Source: Owenia fusiformis (taxonomy: Eukaryota > Annelida > Polychaeta > Sabellida > Oweniidae). Taken from it: a stretch of DNA of 64,000 bases. The translations under genes were made by a program, and so were the position numbers. The stretch is taken from NCBI GenBank assembly GCA_903813345.2, contig CAIIXF020000002.1:28467223-28531222 (forward strand). Direction: 5' to 3'. Below, one piece after another: positions 11,490 to 24,003 of this stretch (position 1 is the stretch's first letter; every line of letters begins with the position of its first letter). The notes beneath the pieces are model-generated. The model did no database searches and had not been told where the DNA came from. It worked only from the letters and a program-made list of their open reading frames with translations.

Positions 11490-13590
11490 GTCGTTGCTAT
11501 AGTGTCACCAATGCGATTAACTTGTAATCAACTTTATCTGAAAGATGAATTGAGAATAAGGTCAAACGACAAGCCCTGGTACAATGATGATATTGCTCAT
11601 GCCATTCTAAAGGAGAAAAAATTATTTTCTAAATCTAAGAAGTACAAAAGAGAATAATACTATTTAGCCTATACGGCCCAATCAGATTTAGTAAAAATCT
11701 TATTAATGAGTCAAAGGTAAATTACACTAATTATCAAGTTGAACAATTAAATGGTGAAACAAACTCTGGAGATATATTCTGGCACTTATTGAGAAATTAT
11801 TAGGTAAGCAATTTAGTTCCCAAATTCCTACTATGCAAACAATACTAATTCAATATCTAGTCAAGAAAAAGCTGATGAATTCTTAAACTATTTTGTGAAC
11901 ATGTACCACTCTGATGAGATATATGTTAACTTTATATTCCCTTTCAGAAGTCGTTTCGAAACACAAACCAGCCATGTTTTAATCATAAGAGTTGAAATTA
12001 TAAAAACTCTTTCTTCATCAAAAGCATTTTATAACAGTTAAAATGCTTCAACTTTGCTCTAATTCAATAAGTTTCTACTCTACTTTTATTATTCAAAAAA
12101 CTTCTCAAGGACCAAACTTTTCCAGATGTTTGGAAACCCAGGGACATTTGCCCCATATTTAAGAAAAACAAGAATGACATTATTAATTATAGACCCATTT
12201 GACTTTTTTTGAAAGAATCATACACAATAGAATGTATAAACATCTCATCTCATTCTTTATAAATTTCAATCAGGATTTCTGTTTTTCTCGACATTTCCGC
12301 TGCTTTTGACAAAGTTCCGCACAGGTTACTACTTTATAAACTCACTCCTTCGCTCATACCTTACTAACAGAAAGGTCAAAGTCACCGTAATTGAAAAAAC
12401 ATCAACTTCATCTCCTGACAACCACATTAATTGTAGTGTCCCTCAAGGAAATATTCTTGGGCCTTTAATGTTCCTTATTTATATCAACGACCTCTCAGAT
12501 AACCTAGCATCTTGCTTTATTTATGCAGACGATGCGTTAATCTTTGTACCCTCTACTTCAACTGATTTGACCTCCCATAGACAACTTAAAAGTGATTTAT
12601 AAAAGTAGAAGAGTGGGCTTCTATTTGGAAACTTGATTTCAAACCGGAAGAAGTAAGGAACTTGTATTTTCAAGGAAAAACAGGGGGGAAAACAATCAAA
12701 GTGTCATTTTAATAAGTAGAAATATTCTCAAAGTAAATACACATAAACACATTGGCTTCTTACTTGACCACAAATTAAAGGGAGATGCACACATAAATTA
12801 CTCTATTGCCAAATTCAAGCGGCATTAAATCTCAAAGGGAAACTAAAATCAAAACATTTAAAAAATGTTAATAATGGCTACATGCAATCTTTATTTCACT
12901 ACTGTGATACTATCTATGATTGTGTTTCCCAGCAGGAGTGATCGTGTCGAGGATTCTGCCAAGTTCAAATAGTTCCAAAGTGTTTTTAGATTTTAAATTG
13001 GTCACCCTTATCAGAACGCAGATTAGTTCATTTCAAAATAACTATGTTCAAAGTTTGCAATGGTCTACTTCATTAATATATAGCTGATATATTTACTCCA
13101 TTCCAAAATCAAATTGTCAGAACATTGAGATACCCTTATGATTATATAATACTCAAAAAAAGATCACCAATTTTCAAAATGATGCAAACATGGAACAATA
13201 TCCCGCCAGATCTTAAGTGCTCAACTTCTTTAGCCTCCTTTAAAAATTAACTAAAAGGTAAAATGTTTACAGGCACATAATATTGAGCTCACAATTAAAT
13301 GCCCATAACTGGACCAATGTAGATTCTCCGAATTGTACTTATGGCTCCCAGAAACGTTTAAACACATCTTTTTCAACTGTCCCCTAAGAAAACAAAATGG
13401 CGAACGATTTATCCATGAAATAGAATTTATAGTTTAACATATCAACATACACAATCAACTTATTTCTTTCTGGCGATTCAAACTTGATCATTTTAATTAT
13501 AACGTTTATTTCAACTCACTTCAATATGTTTCATAGACAACGTTTGACTTGCAAATATACCTCAGACCCTTCTTTTACCCACCCCACCCC
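11490..13590 (+). pseudogene. Dead CR1/jockey-type LINE (reverse transcriptase remnants)
   Basis: Several frames carry pieces of one LINE ORF2 in order. First comes the endonuclease-RT linker (KPWYNDDIAHAILKEKKLF, near 11572). Then 12300-12600 gives the RT core, with VPQGNILGPLMFLIYINDL followed by the YADDALIF active-site box at about 12522. At about 13195 comes the usual tail WNNIPPDLKCSTSLASFKN. Last, 13315-13380 is a Cys-rich C-terminal segment. Many stops and frameshifts separate them, so no protein is made. The boundaries are approximate. Confidence 0.85.
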
Positions 13591-14023
13591 TATAATAAGC
13601 AGCAGCAAATTTATCCCCTTCCTTTAACATAATTATTGTATTCAACAGATCTTTATTTTATATTTGTCAAAAATGTTAGATATTTGAATCTTGCATGTGC
13701 TCTTTATTGTAAATATTTATATGAGGACATGAAATGCCGGAAGGCGATTTGCCCCAACCCTGTCTATTCATTGTATACTCGTTTGTATTTATGAAATAAA
13801 CCTTCTGATTAAAAAACACATACATATTTCTATAGAGGGGCTTTCTGCATGTTGACAATCCTATTCATATTTGAATTCGAAGTGTTTGATGAATGACTAT
13901 TACACAAAGAAAACAAATGTCACGTGAGTTAACAAGTGTCTAGATCGTACATGTACTAGCTAAAGTACCTTATCACCATACCTGTACACGGCGATAATAC
14001 ATGCTCAAGTAAAGTGTACACCC
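13591..14023. other. Intergenic, nothing recognised
   Basis: AT-rich; only short spurious frames. No structured repeat seen. Confidence 0.4.
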
Positions 14024-14093
14024 GTAGCACACTGTGGCTAGTCGATCTATGTGGATGCAGTCAGGCACATGTAATGTTTCGTGAGTACCCACC
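14024..14093 (-). repeat. Inverted copy of the DLH-gene 5' flank
   Basis: About 70 bases that are the near-exact reverse complement of 17000-17068, the sequence immediately upstream of the dienelactone-hydrolase start codon (shared core CTAGTCGATCTATGTGGATG). Homology stops sharply on both sides. No coding sequence accompanies this copy. Confidence 0.85.
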
Positions 14094-14680
14094 TCTGTAC
14101 TTTTCAATGGAAGAATTTTGCACTTCTGTTTAAATAATCTATATTTACTCATCCGTGTATATCATACTTCATTGATTTACAAAACCAAAGCTACGCTATA
14201 AACACACATTCTCTGATATTTTTACGGAGAATAGATAACTCAAACGAGTTCACTCGACCAGTTTTACCATCTCACTCATAGCTGTGAGAAGGTATGTATA
14301 ATTTGCCATAGGTTTACCTTGTAATGGGGAATAAAAAATTCAAGTAATATAATTATTTCACATTCACAAATATGAAGTAAAATACAAATACAATGCGTTC
14401 TATAATATTTTTGGAGTTATGGTATGAAATATCAGCTTTAAAAAAGCAATTTAATTATGATGTATCATGTGGATTAGTAGACGTTCTGATTGGATTCATT
14501 GAACAGACTGGCTAGGTTCAATTGAATCATTTTGAATGTGTGTATTTTTAATATTTTAATCCACAGTGTCCGAAAACAATAATAATGCTATATTGGTAAT
14601 CGGAAAAATTCCACTTACCACGATTTCAAAAAATTGTAAATAGATAATACTATTCTTGAATGATGGTCATTTGTTTCAAG

Positions 14681-14808
14681 GAATCTGGAGGCTCGTTCAG
14701 CTGAGCTGACAAAATCATCAAGATTTACGGATGGTCCATCTGTTGGCTGCTCATTGTCACCTTCAATGAATGTTAATGGCTCTGAAACTGGTAGCCTTGC
14801 CCAAGTCG
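14681..14808 (+). CDS. Possible orphan exon
   Basis: An open frame lies between an acceptor-like TTTGTTTCAAG and a donor-like CG/GTATTT. It reads NLEARSAELTKSSRFTDGPS and continues, Ser/Gly-rich, to SETGSLAQVG. It has no start codon of its own and no recognised domain. Its base composition is less AT-rich than the flanks. No partner exons were identified. It may be a lost exon or chance. Confidence 0.2.
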
Positions 14809-14999
14809 GTATTTATTTACTTATCTGATCTTGAATTATTACCACCTTGTACAATCCATTGTATCATCGCTGATATTATGCTAACTTATTCAGCGGTTCC
14901 GAGATTCCCATAATACCTAGGCTACCTAAGGGTATCGCAAAACCATATTGATTGACAATATGGACATGGACACAACGTGTGACTTCAGGCTGATTGACC

Positions 15000-15516
15000 A
15001 ATCAAAACGTTATCAGGTTGACCTGCATAAAAAAGCAAACTACCCGTCTAGGACTTGAAATTCAATGATCTGATCGAGTGTTCCTTGAGAGTTACAATAT
15101 ATTATGTTATTAAATGTACATTGGAATGTAAGTAGTCATTAATACTCGTCTAAATGAAATCATGCAATTCAATGTTGATTCAAAATCAAAACTGAATTCG
15201 CGATGGAAATGCACGAAGACCTTGTCAGGCAATGTAGGGCCGTCGTTGATTTGTCAAATTTTACGGACAAAAACATTGGGTCGGTAAAGCACATGGCTTT
15301 CTCTTGGGTACAAGAGGGTCATAATAGAAATCAAGATAAGTAAAATAGACCGACTTTGGCAAGGCTATGAAACTTGATTTGTGGGTATTCCAGTGGGTCG
15401 ATGGGTCTTTTGCTCTGAATTCACTTCATTCTAATTTCAACATTTTCATTATCATCATTACATGTTATGGACCCGTTTTTCAAATTAACAGTATCAGCAA
15501 TAAAACCATAGTTTTT
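15000..15516. other. Intergenic, nothing recognised
   Basis: AT-rich sequence before the (GTCCG)n element. The open stretch from 15367 runs into the element and is not gene-like. Confidence 0.4.
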
Positions 15517-16521
15517 GGCTCACACAGTGAGACTATGGGATCGACCAGGCGTCCGTCCGTTGGTCCGTCCGTCCGTCCGTTGGTCCGTCCGTCTGTCAAC
15601 ATTGGCTGCACAAATTAAAACTGCTATTCGAATTGAGTCATTTCCACATTCATTTTATGCATATCCATAATGTCTATTTGACCTATCATCGCCATTTCCC
15701 AAGTTCGCCCAGTTTCCGAGAAATTGCTGATTTTTAAATTTCGAGAAAAATCGATCTGATGATAGCCTTATAGAAAGTCAAGAGAAGTGAAGAAAAGATT
15801 GAAAAAATACCAGTCCAGTCCATTTCCAGGTCCAAGTCCAGGTCCAAGTCAAGGTCCAGTTCAGGTCCAAGTCCAGATCTGGGTGTAATCCGGTTTAGAC
15901 CAGGTCAAAGGTCAAGAACTAGGTCAAATCCAGTACTTTGTCATTTTTTTCAATTTTCTCAGTCGTCCTTGAATATTTTTGCTCCGTTTTTTTAATCATA
16001 TTCCTCGGAAAAAAGCCAATCCCTACAGGCAAGTTGTTTTTGATCACTCTTACCGTTTTTGAGATATGGCATCCGAAAAGTAGGTCACAATAAAAAGTTC
16101 TCGGAATTAAATGTATAAGTTATGAAGTATGTGTAAAATTGTCTAAGGAATCCGAATCTGCAAACCAGATTTTGATCCAACTTCCGGTTCAGAAGTTATG
16201 GCATTTTGAAATCTCAAAAATCACTATTTTGGTATCCCATGTTAAGTCAATGGGGCTTGAGAAAATTATCAATTGTAACAACACAACACTAGATACAGTT
16301 TGGATGTAGCCAACTTAATAAGAATCTACAATAGAAGCCGTCCCTCAAAATCTACTTTCCTTCAAAATTTGAACACTAAAAGGCCCAGGTCAAAATCTAG
16401 GTCAAATTCATAGTTTTTCTTTTGACTACAACAAATCATCTTTAATTGATCTCATATTTACCAATACTTTTGTTTGTAAATCAGGATATACATTCCTCTG
16501 TAGGTTCTACACTGTGTGAGC
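15517..16521. mobile_element. Non-autonomous element with GTCCGTCC tract, about 1 kb
   Basis: The left end GGCTCACACAGTGAG and right end CACTGTGTGAGC are inverted repeats. A (GTCCGTCCGTTG)n tract follows the left end at 15551-15593. A second minisatellite of AGGTCCAAGTCC-type units lies at about 15810-15890. There is no transposase. The architecture matches the larger element at 46143-51985 (ends GCTCACATGGTG / CACCATGTGAG). Confidence 0.7.
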
Positions 16522-16999
16522 ACAGGACCGTGGGTCCTTTATTTCATCTGTAATGGCATTTTCCAGTTGATGGGTTTATATATAGTATTTTCAATTTTTC
16601 ATGAGGGTGCCTTTAGACTACTTGTAATGGGGTGGCTTATTACTTTACTGAATGAGGAATGTTTATCCAAACAATGGATACAAAGAAAATCTGGCCAGTT
16701 GTCCATCAGTAAATAAATCATCATGATAAAAGTATAATTTATTAAAGCATCCATTTGTTACCGTTCTGAATCCAAATGATACATAGGTGCATCCATTTTA
16801 TACATATATGTTGACGTTTACGAAATGTTTTTCAAATATCTTCCCTTTAACTGGAATATGGTAGCTGAAACGTTCACACATTGTCATACTATGTATATTG
16901 AATATGTGTGCAAGATTTCAAGTCACAATGTTAAGTAGAAACTCTGAGATCACTTACCTCGATTTGCTGTCATATTTTTGCAATGATCCCATTCCCTAT

Positions 17000-17068
17000 A
17001 ATGAGTACCCACGATACATTACATATAAATGACTGCATCCACATAGATCGACTAGCCACAGTGTAGCA
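17000..17068 (+). promoter_or_regulatory. Immediate 5' flank of the DLH gene (partner of 14024-14093)
   Basis: It ends two bases before the start codon at 17071 and recurs inverted 3 kb upstream. It probably contains the transcription start or 5' UTR, since it sits directly before the ATG, but I see no TATA box. The regulatory role is inference. Confidence 0.35.
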
Positions 17069-17070
17069 CC

Positions 17071-19776
17071 ATGGAAAGTAAAACTATGATATCGTTCTCC
17101 TCGGAAAATTCCAAAGGTGATTGCCCAGGAAGCCTAAGTGGGGATATAACAAAATCTCGCAAAGGTCTTATCGTGCTACAGGAATGGTGGGGAATGAACG
17201 AACAGATACGAAACCAGGCTCTAGACTTAGCCACTAAGCGTAACTTTATTACTCTTGTTCCTGATTTATACAGGTATGTACATCTTGACCATTACCATAT
17301 ACAATGTGAATGTGAATATATATACTTCATACTTGAGTAAACAATGGTGATATCCTGGAAGTCAAGAGGGGGGTGGGCAAGTCATTTGTCTATAAATATG
17401 GTTACTATTTTTATTATGTCACCACCAAAAAGTGATGACATATATAAAGTTATTGTCTTCGTTTTTGTGACGGCGGTTGGCGTCCGGCGGTTTGTGGTTT
17501 GTGGTTGAAACAAAATTCTAATTTATTTCACTTACCTTTAATTGATTCTCCAAACATATTCTTTTAACATCAAATAAGGATGTTGATCAGGGAAATTCTG
17601 TACCATTTCAATCAAAAACCTTGTTTTTACGAGAAACAATCAATTGTGATGATACGTCATGGACCAGCCCATTCAAATGATCAGGGAAATGATCAGGGAA
17701 ATTATGTACCATTTCAATCAAAAACCTTGTTTTTACGAGAAACAATCAATTGTGATGATATGCCATGGGAGTGGTACCAGGTTGTAATAGACGTGTTATG
17801 TGATTGGGGAACTGTAGGTTTGTGATCACGGAAAAGAAATTTTGAAGAAAACTTTCATAATTACCTTAATGCTCTAGGTACAAAACAAAATAGATATACT
17901 GAAATTAACTCGATTCTGTGAAGCTAACAATTGTAACATCCCTGTCAATTTTAAGATCATCCTGCGCCATTTTGGATATCCCATGTTTCCCAATTAGAAA
18001 GGCTAAATGTTGTTTAATTAGAAAGGCTATATGTTGTTTAATTAGAAAGGCTATATGTTGTTTAATTAGAAAGGCTAAATGTTGTTTACACATAGGATAA
18101 TTATGGTTAAAATCAAGGAAAGGTTTGTGAAATAAATTAGCACTTGGTTTCAAAATTATGCACAGGACAGTGTTTAACTATGAAATGCTGACTGGCTTCT
18201 AATCGCCAAAAATTTGAATGGCAAAATTTCTAAAATGTTTATTACAGGGGTAAATGTTCAGATGACCGAGAGGAAGCTGGCCATTTAATGGCAGGTCTTG
18301 ATTGGATGGGGGCTGTTAAAGACATTCAAGGTGCGGCAAAGTACCTCATTAGCAAAGGATGCGCAAAGGTAAAATCACTTTCAAGCTCCACGATTCATCA
18401 ATTTAATATTTTTCCCTGGTAACATTTGTTAAAACAAGTCCGTATCCTATACATGTACATAGAAGTATCAAAAATTGACTGGAGTTGTAGCAAAGAAAAG
18501 ATTGGTAACGATGTGGCGAACTGAATTGAACACATGTTTCAAAAATTCAAAAATTCTGAAAGTTTTACACATCGTCAATCTAATGATCATCTTTTGAATG
18601 GTAACAATTTTAATTTGAAAAATATATATAAACTTTTCTCTATATTGTATTAGAAAACACTTCAGACACATCTTTTGTCCTCGGTATCATATGTTCGGAA
18701 TGCAACGAAACATCTAGTGGAACCTCATTGGAACAAAACGACATAAACACAACGTGTTTCGGTCTCTCAATATTGTAATTGTACAAAGGAAAGTTTGGCT
18801 GATTAAAAAGTATCTTGTTATCTTGAAGTATCTTGAAGACTGAACGCTCTATCTTGTATGAGTACTTGTATCCTCAATTATTTTTGAGGTTATGAGTATT
18901 GGCTATCAATTGGCTATCAATTTTTTCTTCAACATGTATTGTTATGACTTTAGTATGAATGAAATGTCCCTATATGTATATCTGTTGAAGAAATAAAAGG
19001 TTTACTTTACTTTTTTTATCTATTTGGGGGGTTTTTGTTTTAATTTTATGAATACCTTTTGTTGAATCAACCAAATTTTCCTTATTATAACTATTGAGAG
19101 GTCTAAGAAAATGTTGTATATGGTATTTTGTTCCAACAAGGCTCGGCAAGATATCTTAGTTCGTTCTCTAGAATTGGTAGAAAGGAACAAATAACAGTTT
19201 CACTAAAAATCAAAAATGTTAACAAATACGGTTATAAAAAATAATTATATTTAAATACGTTTCGCATTAAATTGTTCTCAATCAGTTACCATTACATAAA
19301 TAACCGCGTTTTTCACAGAATGTTTTCAATACTTGGTTAAAAAAGAAAAATAATGCTGAATTCAGTTCGCCATATCGTTACCAATCCTTTGTTCTTGATT
19401 TTTACTATTATAGGTTGGTGTGACGGGATTTTGTATGGGAGGCGCGTTGAGCCTTGCGGCTGCCGCGTTGGTTCCAGAGATCTCTGCATCGGCGCCATTT
19501 TATGGAATCCCTAGCCCCGACTTGTGTGACGTCACTAAAATAACCATACCAGTTCAAGGTCACTTCGCGGAACTTGATAATTTAGTTGGATTTTCATCTC
19601 CAAAGGATGCTCAAGAATTGAAGAGGAAATGCGACGCTGCCAACGTACCATTGACTCTGTATATATACGAAGGAGTTGATCATGGGTTTAATCATGTAGG
19701 GGGGCCTAATTACAATGAGGAGTTCAGCACATTGGCGTTGAAGCGCATGAGCGATTTCATGAGCGAACATTTATAG
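17071..19776 (+). CDS. Dienelactone hydrolase-like protein (CMBL-like), 3 exons
   Basis: Exons 17071-17273, 18248-18368 and 19414-19776 join in frame (phases 2 and 0) into 228 residues, close to the 230-250 usual for this alpha/beta-hydrolase family. Visible catalytic features are the glutamate loop LQEWWGMNEQIR (E38), the nucleophile elbow GFCMGG with Cys115 in place of the usual Ser, Asp163 in FAELDNLV and His198 in EGVDHGFNH. The family hydrolyses cyclic esters and lactones in the cytosol, and the animal homologue CMBL activates ester prodrugs; the natural substrate here is unknown. There is no signal peptide or membrane segment. Intron 2 is almost filled by a repeat (18480-19400) ending about 13 bases before the exon 3 acceptor. 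Confidence 0.93.
17585..17770. repeat. Two tandem copies of a unit of about 110 bp in DLH intron 1
   Basis: A block starting ATCAGGGAAATT and containing ACCATTTCAATCAAAAACC is present at about 17586-17665 and again at 17696-17770, separated by a short duplicated ATGATCAGGGAA. It is nearly identical, so a recent duplication. Confidence 0.9.
17990..18088. repeat. 24-bp minisatellite, four units
   Basis: Four near-identical head-to-tail units (AATTAGAAAGGCTAAATG plus TTGTTT) in intron 1 of the DLH gene. Because 24 is a multiple of 3, each strand shows a spurious repetitive peptide; neither is a gene. Confidence 0.95.
18480..19400. repeat. Dispersed repeat family A, copy 2 (inverted-arm element)
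   Basis: The two ends are inverted repeats around ATTGGTAACGATRTGGCGAA. The right arm (about 19010-19400) is homologous, inverted, to 5085-5440. The left arm (18480-18830) is homologous, inverted, to 5400-5600 and 30445-31360. The element lies wholly within intron 2 of the DLH gene. No protein is encoded. Confidence 0.8.
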
Positions 19777-22700
19777 ACTTCATACATTTGTAATAGGCCT
19801 ATTGTCTTCATCAACAACAGAGACTTTTGAAGTAATATTCACGTCTTCGCTTGTAACCGTCACAACCACATTTAGTATCATCATTTATTCACTCAAACAA
19901 TAAGTGTGAAATTAATTTTGTTAAAAAGTGAAAAAAAATCTAAAATGTTTTTTTCAAATAGACATATAGTATATATCTGTATACATTTGTTCATTCGTTA
20001 CCCAAGGCATTGAAGTAAACTCCAAGGAAAAATAAGCGAATTTTCAAATTGAAGTCAGGGTCCGTCTAAAACATGTCTATTTTCACATCTTGACCCCCTG
20101 ATTAATACGTCAAGTTATTCAAATTAGAATGCAACATTTTCAAAAAAACAAGTATGTTCCTCATGGTACTTAACTGTCCTTTAAAATTGGAAATGGATTT
20201 GGACTGCAAGCTCTTTCTTTTTGATGTGCATTACTTGTCAACATGAACCAATAATATCTATCATTTTTCTCGATTTTTTACTTACCTTTTGTTTTTCATT
20301 TGAATAAAATTGAAAGGGTCGACTTTATTGAAACATGAATCGATGCGATCATGAAAAATGATCCTAAAGACGATAAAAAATGATAACAGTTTTAGTTGGG
20401 AAGAATTGATCATTACGCTAGTTCACTATTCATCCACATGTCGATTTTCACAAGACATTTAGAAACAAATGATCACGATTTAGAAAGTTCACTTTAGGGA
20501 TCGCTTACTTCACGAATCGACATTTTTGATGTGTATGATATAACTACCTGAATTGAGAAACATCCAGTTTGTATTTGTATCCAAATATGACCACGTTTAT
20601 GTAAAAGGATGTGTCTGGATATATGCCCTTTTGGTCCCTCAGTCAAATGTATGTGAAATATGGTTTTTATTACTGTCCTAGTTATATTTGATAAGTATTA
20701 TTTACTTTTTCATGAGTTTTGATGCATAATTAACCCCCTGCTGAGAGTCAAAATAAGTATCTTAACAAATAAAAAAGGGTCATTATCATAGAAAAAACAC
20801 CAATGGCAACATGTATGACATACAAAAAAGAAATAACTTAAGATCCATGAAGAATTAAAAAGAAAATCATATTTTTGAAATATATTTAAGGATTAAAATC
20901 TTTTTCAAATTTTTGAATTTCCAGCCAGTTTAATTTGAAGGGGGAAAAACAAGATGGCTGCCATTTGATGTAAGAAATATCAGAAAAAAAGTTGCTTCAC
21001 TTTTAGTTTTCACATTGAGCACAGTTTTGCGGTTTAGGTTTTTTAATTGATTCTGACTCTTCAACAGCAGGGTCATGTATAGAGATTATAAAATTGAAAC
21101 CAAAATGTTGTGCTCAGCATGAATTTGACTGAAATATGTGTAACTTCACCAACACAATTGAAGTGTCAAAATTGGATGCTCAGTACCTTTGAGTGACTAT
21201 AATCCCTTGATTACCCAGATAAACACCAATTCACTTATCCAGAAATACCATTCAATGTCTATACAAAGAAAGTAAGCAATGTTTTGGAGGATATGTTTCA
21301 CACTTTTTGTATAAATAATTCATTTAATATTTGCCATTTATTTTTTTTCAATTCTGACAAAGTGATATGCACTGTCTTTGATCCCAATATTCTTCATCCA
21401 TTGTGATACAAATTGATATTTTTGTAATCTCACAAGAAGGATAAGATATTGATGTTTAATAATATGTGTGATTGAGTTAGTTTTTCAGACATTAAAATTT
21501 TCAATATTTTCTAAGTCGATACCCAGACTCATTCCCAGACTCATCCTTTCCCGTCGAAACCCGACATACGTAAAACATGATTTGCAGAATCCTGTTGTGT
21601 TTCACATTTTATTCTAAAATATCGTCAAAGAAAATAAACGTAGGACATGTACGTATTACGTCCGCAAAGTTTATATGCACTGAACACATCTTTTCTACAT
21701 CCTTTTCACACCAACTTTACCAAAACATTGCACTGATTCATGAGACCAGGGTTTACATTTTTAGATTGAATGAGAATTGGGTGACAGATGCCATGTCGTT
21801 AAAATAATTTTTTGACACCCTTGGTATATGTTTTCCCTTTTTATCTCATATACCAGGTATGGTACCTTGACTTGTTGTTTACAATTTGTGTAATTTTTCC
21901 TTTAGGTTTAGCTTTTAATGCATGCTTAGACCAGTTGCAGGTTGACGTAGTGACGTTTTTCCTGCACGCATCACAACAGGACAACCATTTACGTAATATT
22001 GGAGTATAAACAGCATCTATCTAGATATCTAGATCTGAGCTGTCCCTTCAACATATTTCAAATCAAGAACTCGGTCCTTATTCTACTCGAGTGTACGTTA
22101 TCAATTGAACTATATGATATTGATGTCGAGTCGAGTCCAGTAAGGCTGATGTATACGCATAGTTCAATCATAAAAATCATCTGCACCGGTGTAGAGACGT
22201 TTCTTTTGACACCATTATCTGCGGAGCGCTTCGCCGATGAACCCCCCCCCCCCTCTCTCTCCAAGTTCCTATCACAAGACTCTTTTCCATGACCACCGGA
22301 AATGTTTTAATTACTATGCTTTGGCTCATTCTGAGCTTTTTGTTTTAGTCGCTATAATTTCCGCTTTAGAGAAACAAATTTCTTTCTTGTCAGACTCGAT
22401 CTCTTTTCCGGATTTCTGATTTCACATCTCATAGCTTTTGCTATTAAATTTGTTTCTTCTGATGTTTTGTTTGAAGCTCTGGAAGTCTATATATTTTTAG
22501 TGGTTTGATTTTGAATCTTGTACATCAGATCGTGATGTATCTAGTAGATCAGATCGTAATAATGAAATTAAAAAGTAATGATAAGCAAATAAACATCGTT
22601 AAAAAGCTATAAAATCTTTCATATTACAAATAAGAGATGTCTGTTTATGCTGTTCACCATTGAGAATGATGCATTCATTGAAAAGGAAACTGAACCCGAA

Positions 22701-24003
22701 CGTTAATAGACTTTATGATTGAAGTCAGCAATTCCCGGGAATGCACTGAACGAAACGCTATTTACAGAGGCTAACACATTTTGGGCTATAATGGTCGTCA
22801 TAATGATTTTTTTAGTAAAAATCTTTCGGTAAATTACGCTTATGGAAGTTCCAAATAACTTATCATCTGCTTGCATGTAACGTATTTTTGTAAAGACGTA
22901 TAAAATGGAAAAGGTATGCTGAACAAAGAGAAAACTCTTTAGCTGTTATATTTTCATTGTCTATCAATTGATCTTTATGCGTATATTCGGAAAACTGTTA
23001 TACATGTGTTATCAGTGTATTGGTAATCATATTAAATAAAATCAATCCATCTGTGATTAATACAAATGACTAATTCACTGCTTTGAGTTACATGGTATAA
23101 CCATGTCGATTTTCACGCATGTCGATTGTCACAGTTTCACACCATATTCGCTCAAAGATGGGACCGTGCTGGTCATTTCATAAAATATTTTCCTTAAAAC
23201 AGAGTGGATATATTGTTTTCTTGAATAGTGTCCGTCTTTACACTAGAATGCTGCCCATGTTTGAATTACATCCTGGTCGTTTTTCACAAGAAAATTGGTG
23301 AATTTTCAGAAATTTTCAGATAATGCTCATTATAATTCAATCACAATTATTATCACGATTTGGAACATGCTGGTCTGTTCAACTGAATGAAGGACTTGCT
23401 AACCACATATAACTAATTTTTCTTGGATTCCTCTAATGCCGTGTGGGTTCGTTTAAACGACCATGTCGATTTTCACAGAATAAATTTTACATTTACTTTA
23501 TTTGGTCTATATAATCGGTAATAGGTTAAGACCAAATAGAGTGCTCTCATCACACTCTGAATGAATGTTCTCTATGCCAGCATAACCAAAATTAAAAGAT
23601 GCGACCATTTATTATTGAGATATGACATGTTTTCAAAAGGGTGTTGTCCTGTTACATTGATAATTTCACGAAATTCACAATTTTGAAGCAAGATATCAAA
23701 GCTGCTTTCAATCGGAACGATCAAAAAAGTATGCTGACGTAGTTCATTTAAAGGCATTATACTTTAGAATACATAAAATGATGAGCAACAATACGTTTAG
23801 TGTCAGCTATGTTCAATAACATGAAAAATGCCAGTTTTTAACACTTATTTGTTTTCACTGTATTGCGCAGTTCTATACATATTCTTACATATGGACGACA
23901 ATTTATAAGGATATCACACTTATGGACGTAAAAGAACAAATACCGTGTTAGTTCAACAAACCATGATAGTTCTACAGACAGACAACCTGTTATATAACAC
24001 CTA
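19777..24003. other. 4.2-kb intergenic region without a recognised gene
   Basis: There are only short, unconvincing frames (for example 21577-21807 and 21812-22009). The word CATGTCGATTTTCACA or a one-to-two-base variant recurs at about 20072, 20437, 23102 and 23461, with a weaker variant near 23271. A C/CT tract lies at 22240-22262. I see no exon with both splice signals and a known domain. Confidence 0.45.

Noticed and set aside
22030-22290. Open frames around 22.0-22.3 kb on both strands
   Set aside because: Short, overlapping, crossing a C/CT tract, no splice context or domain.
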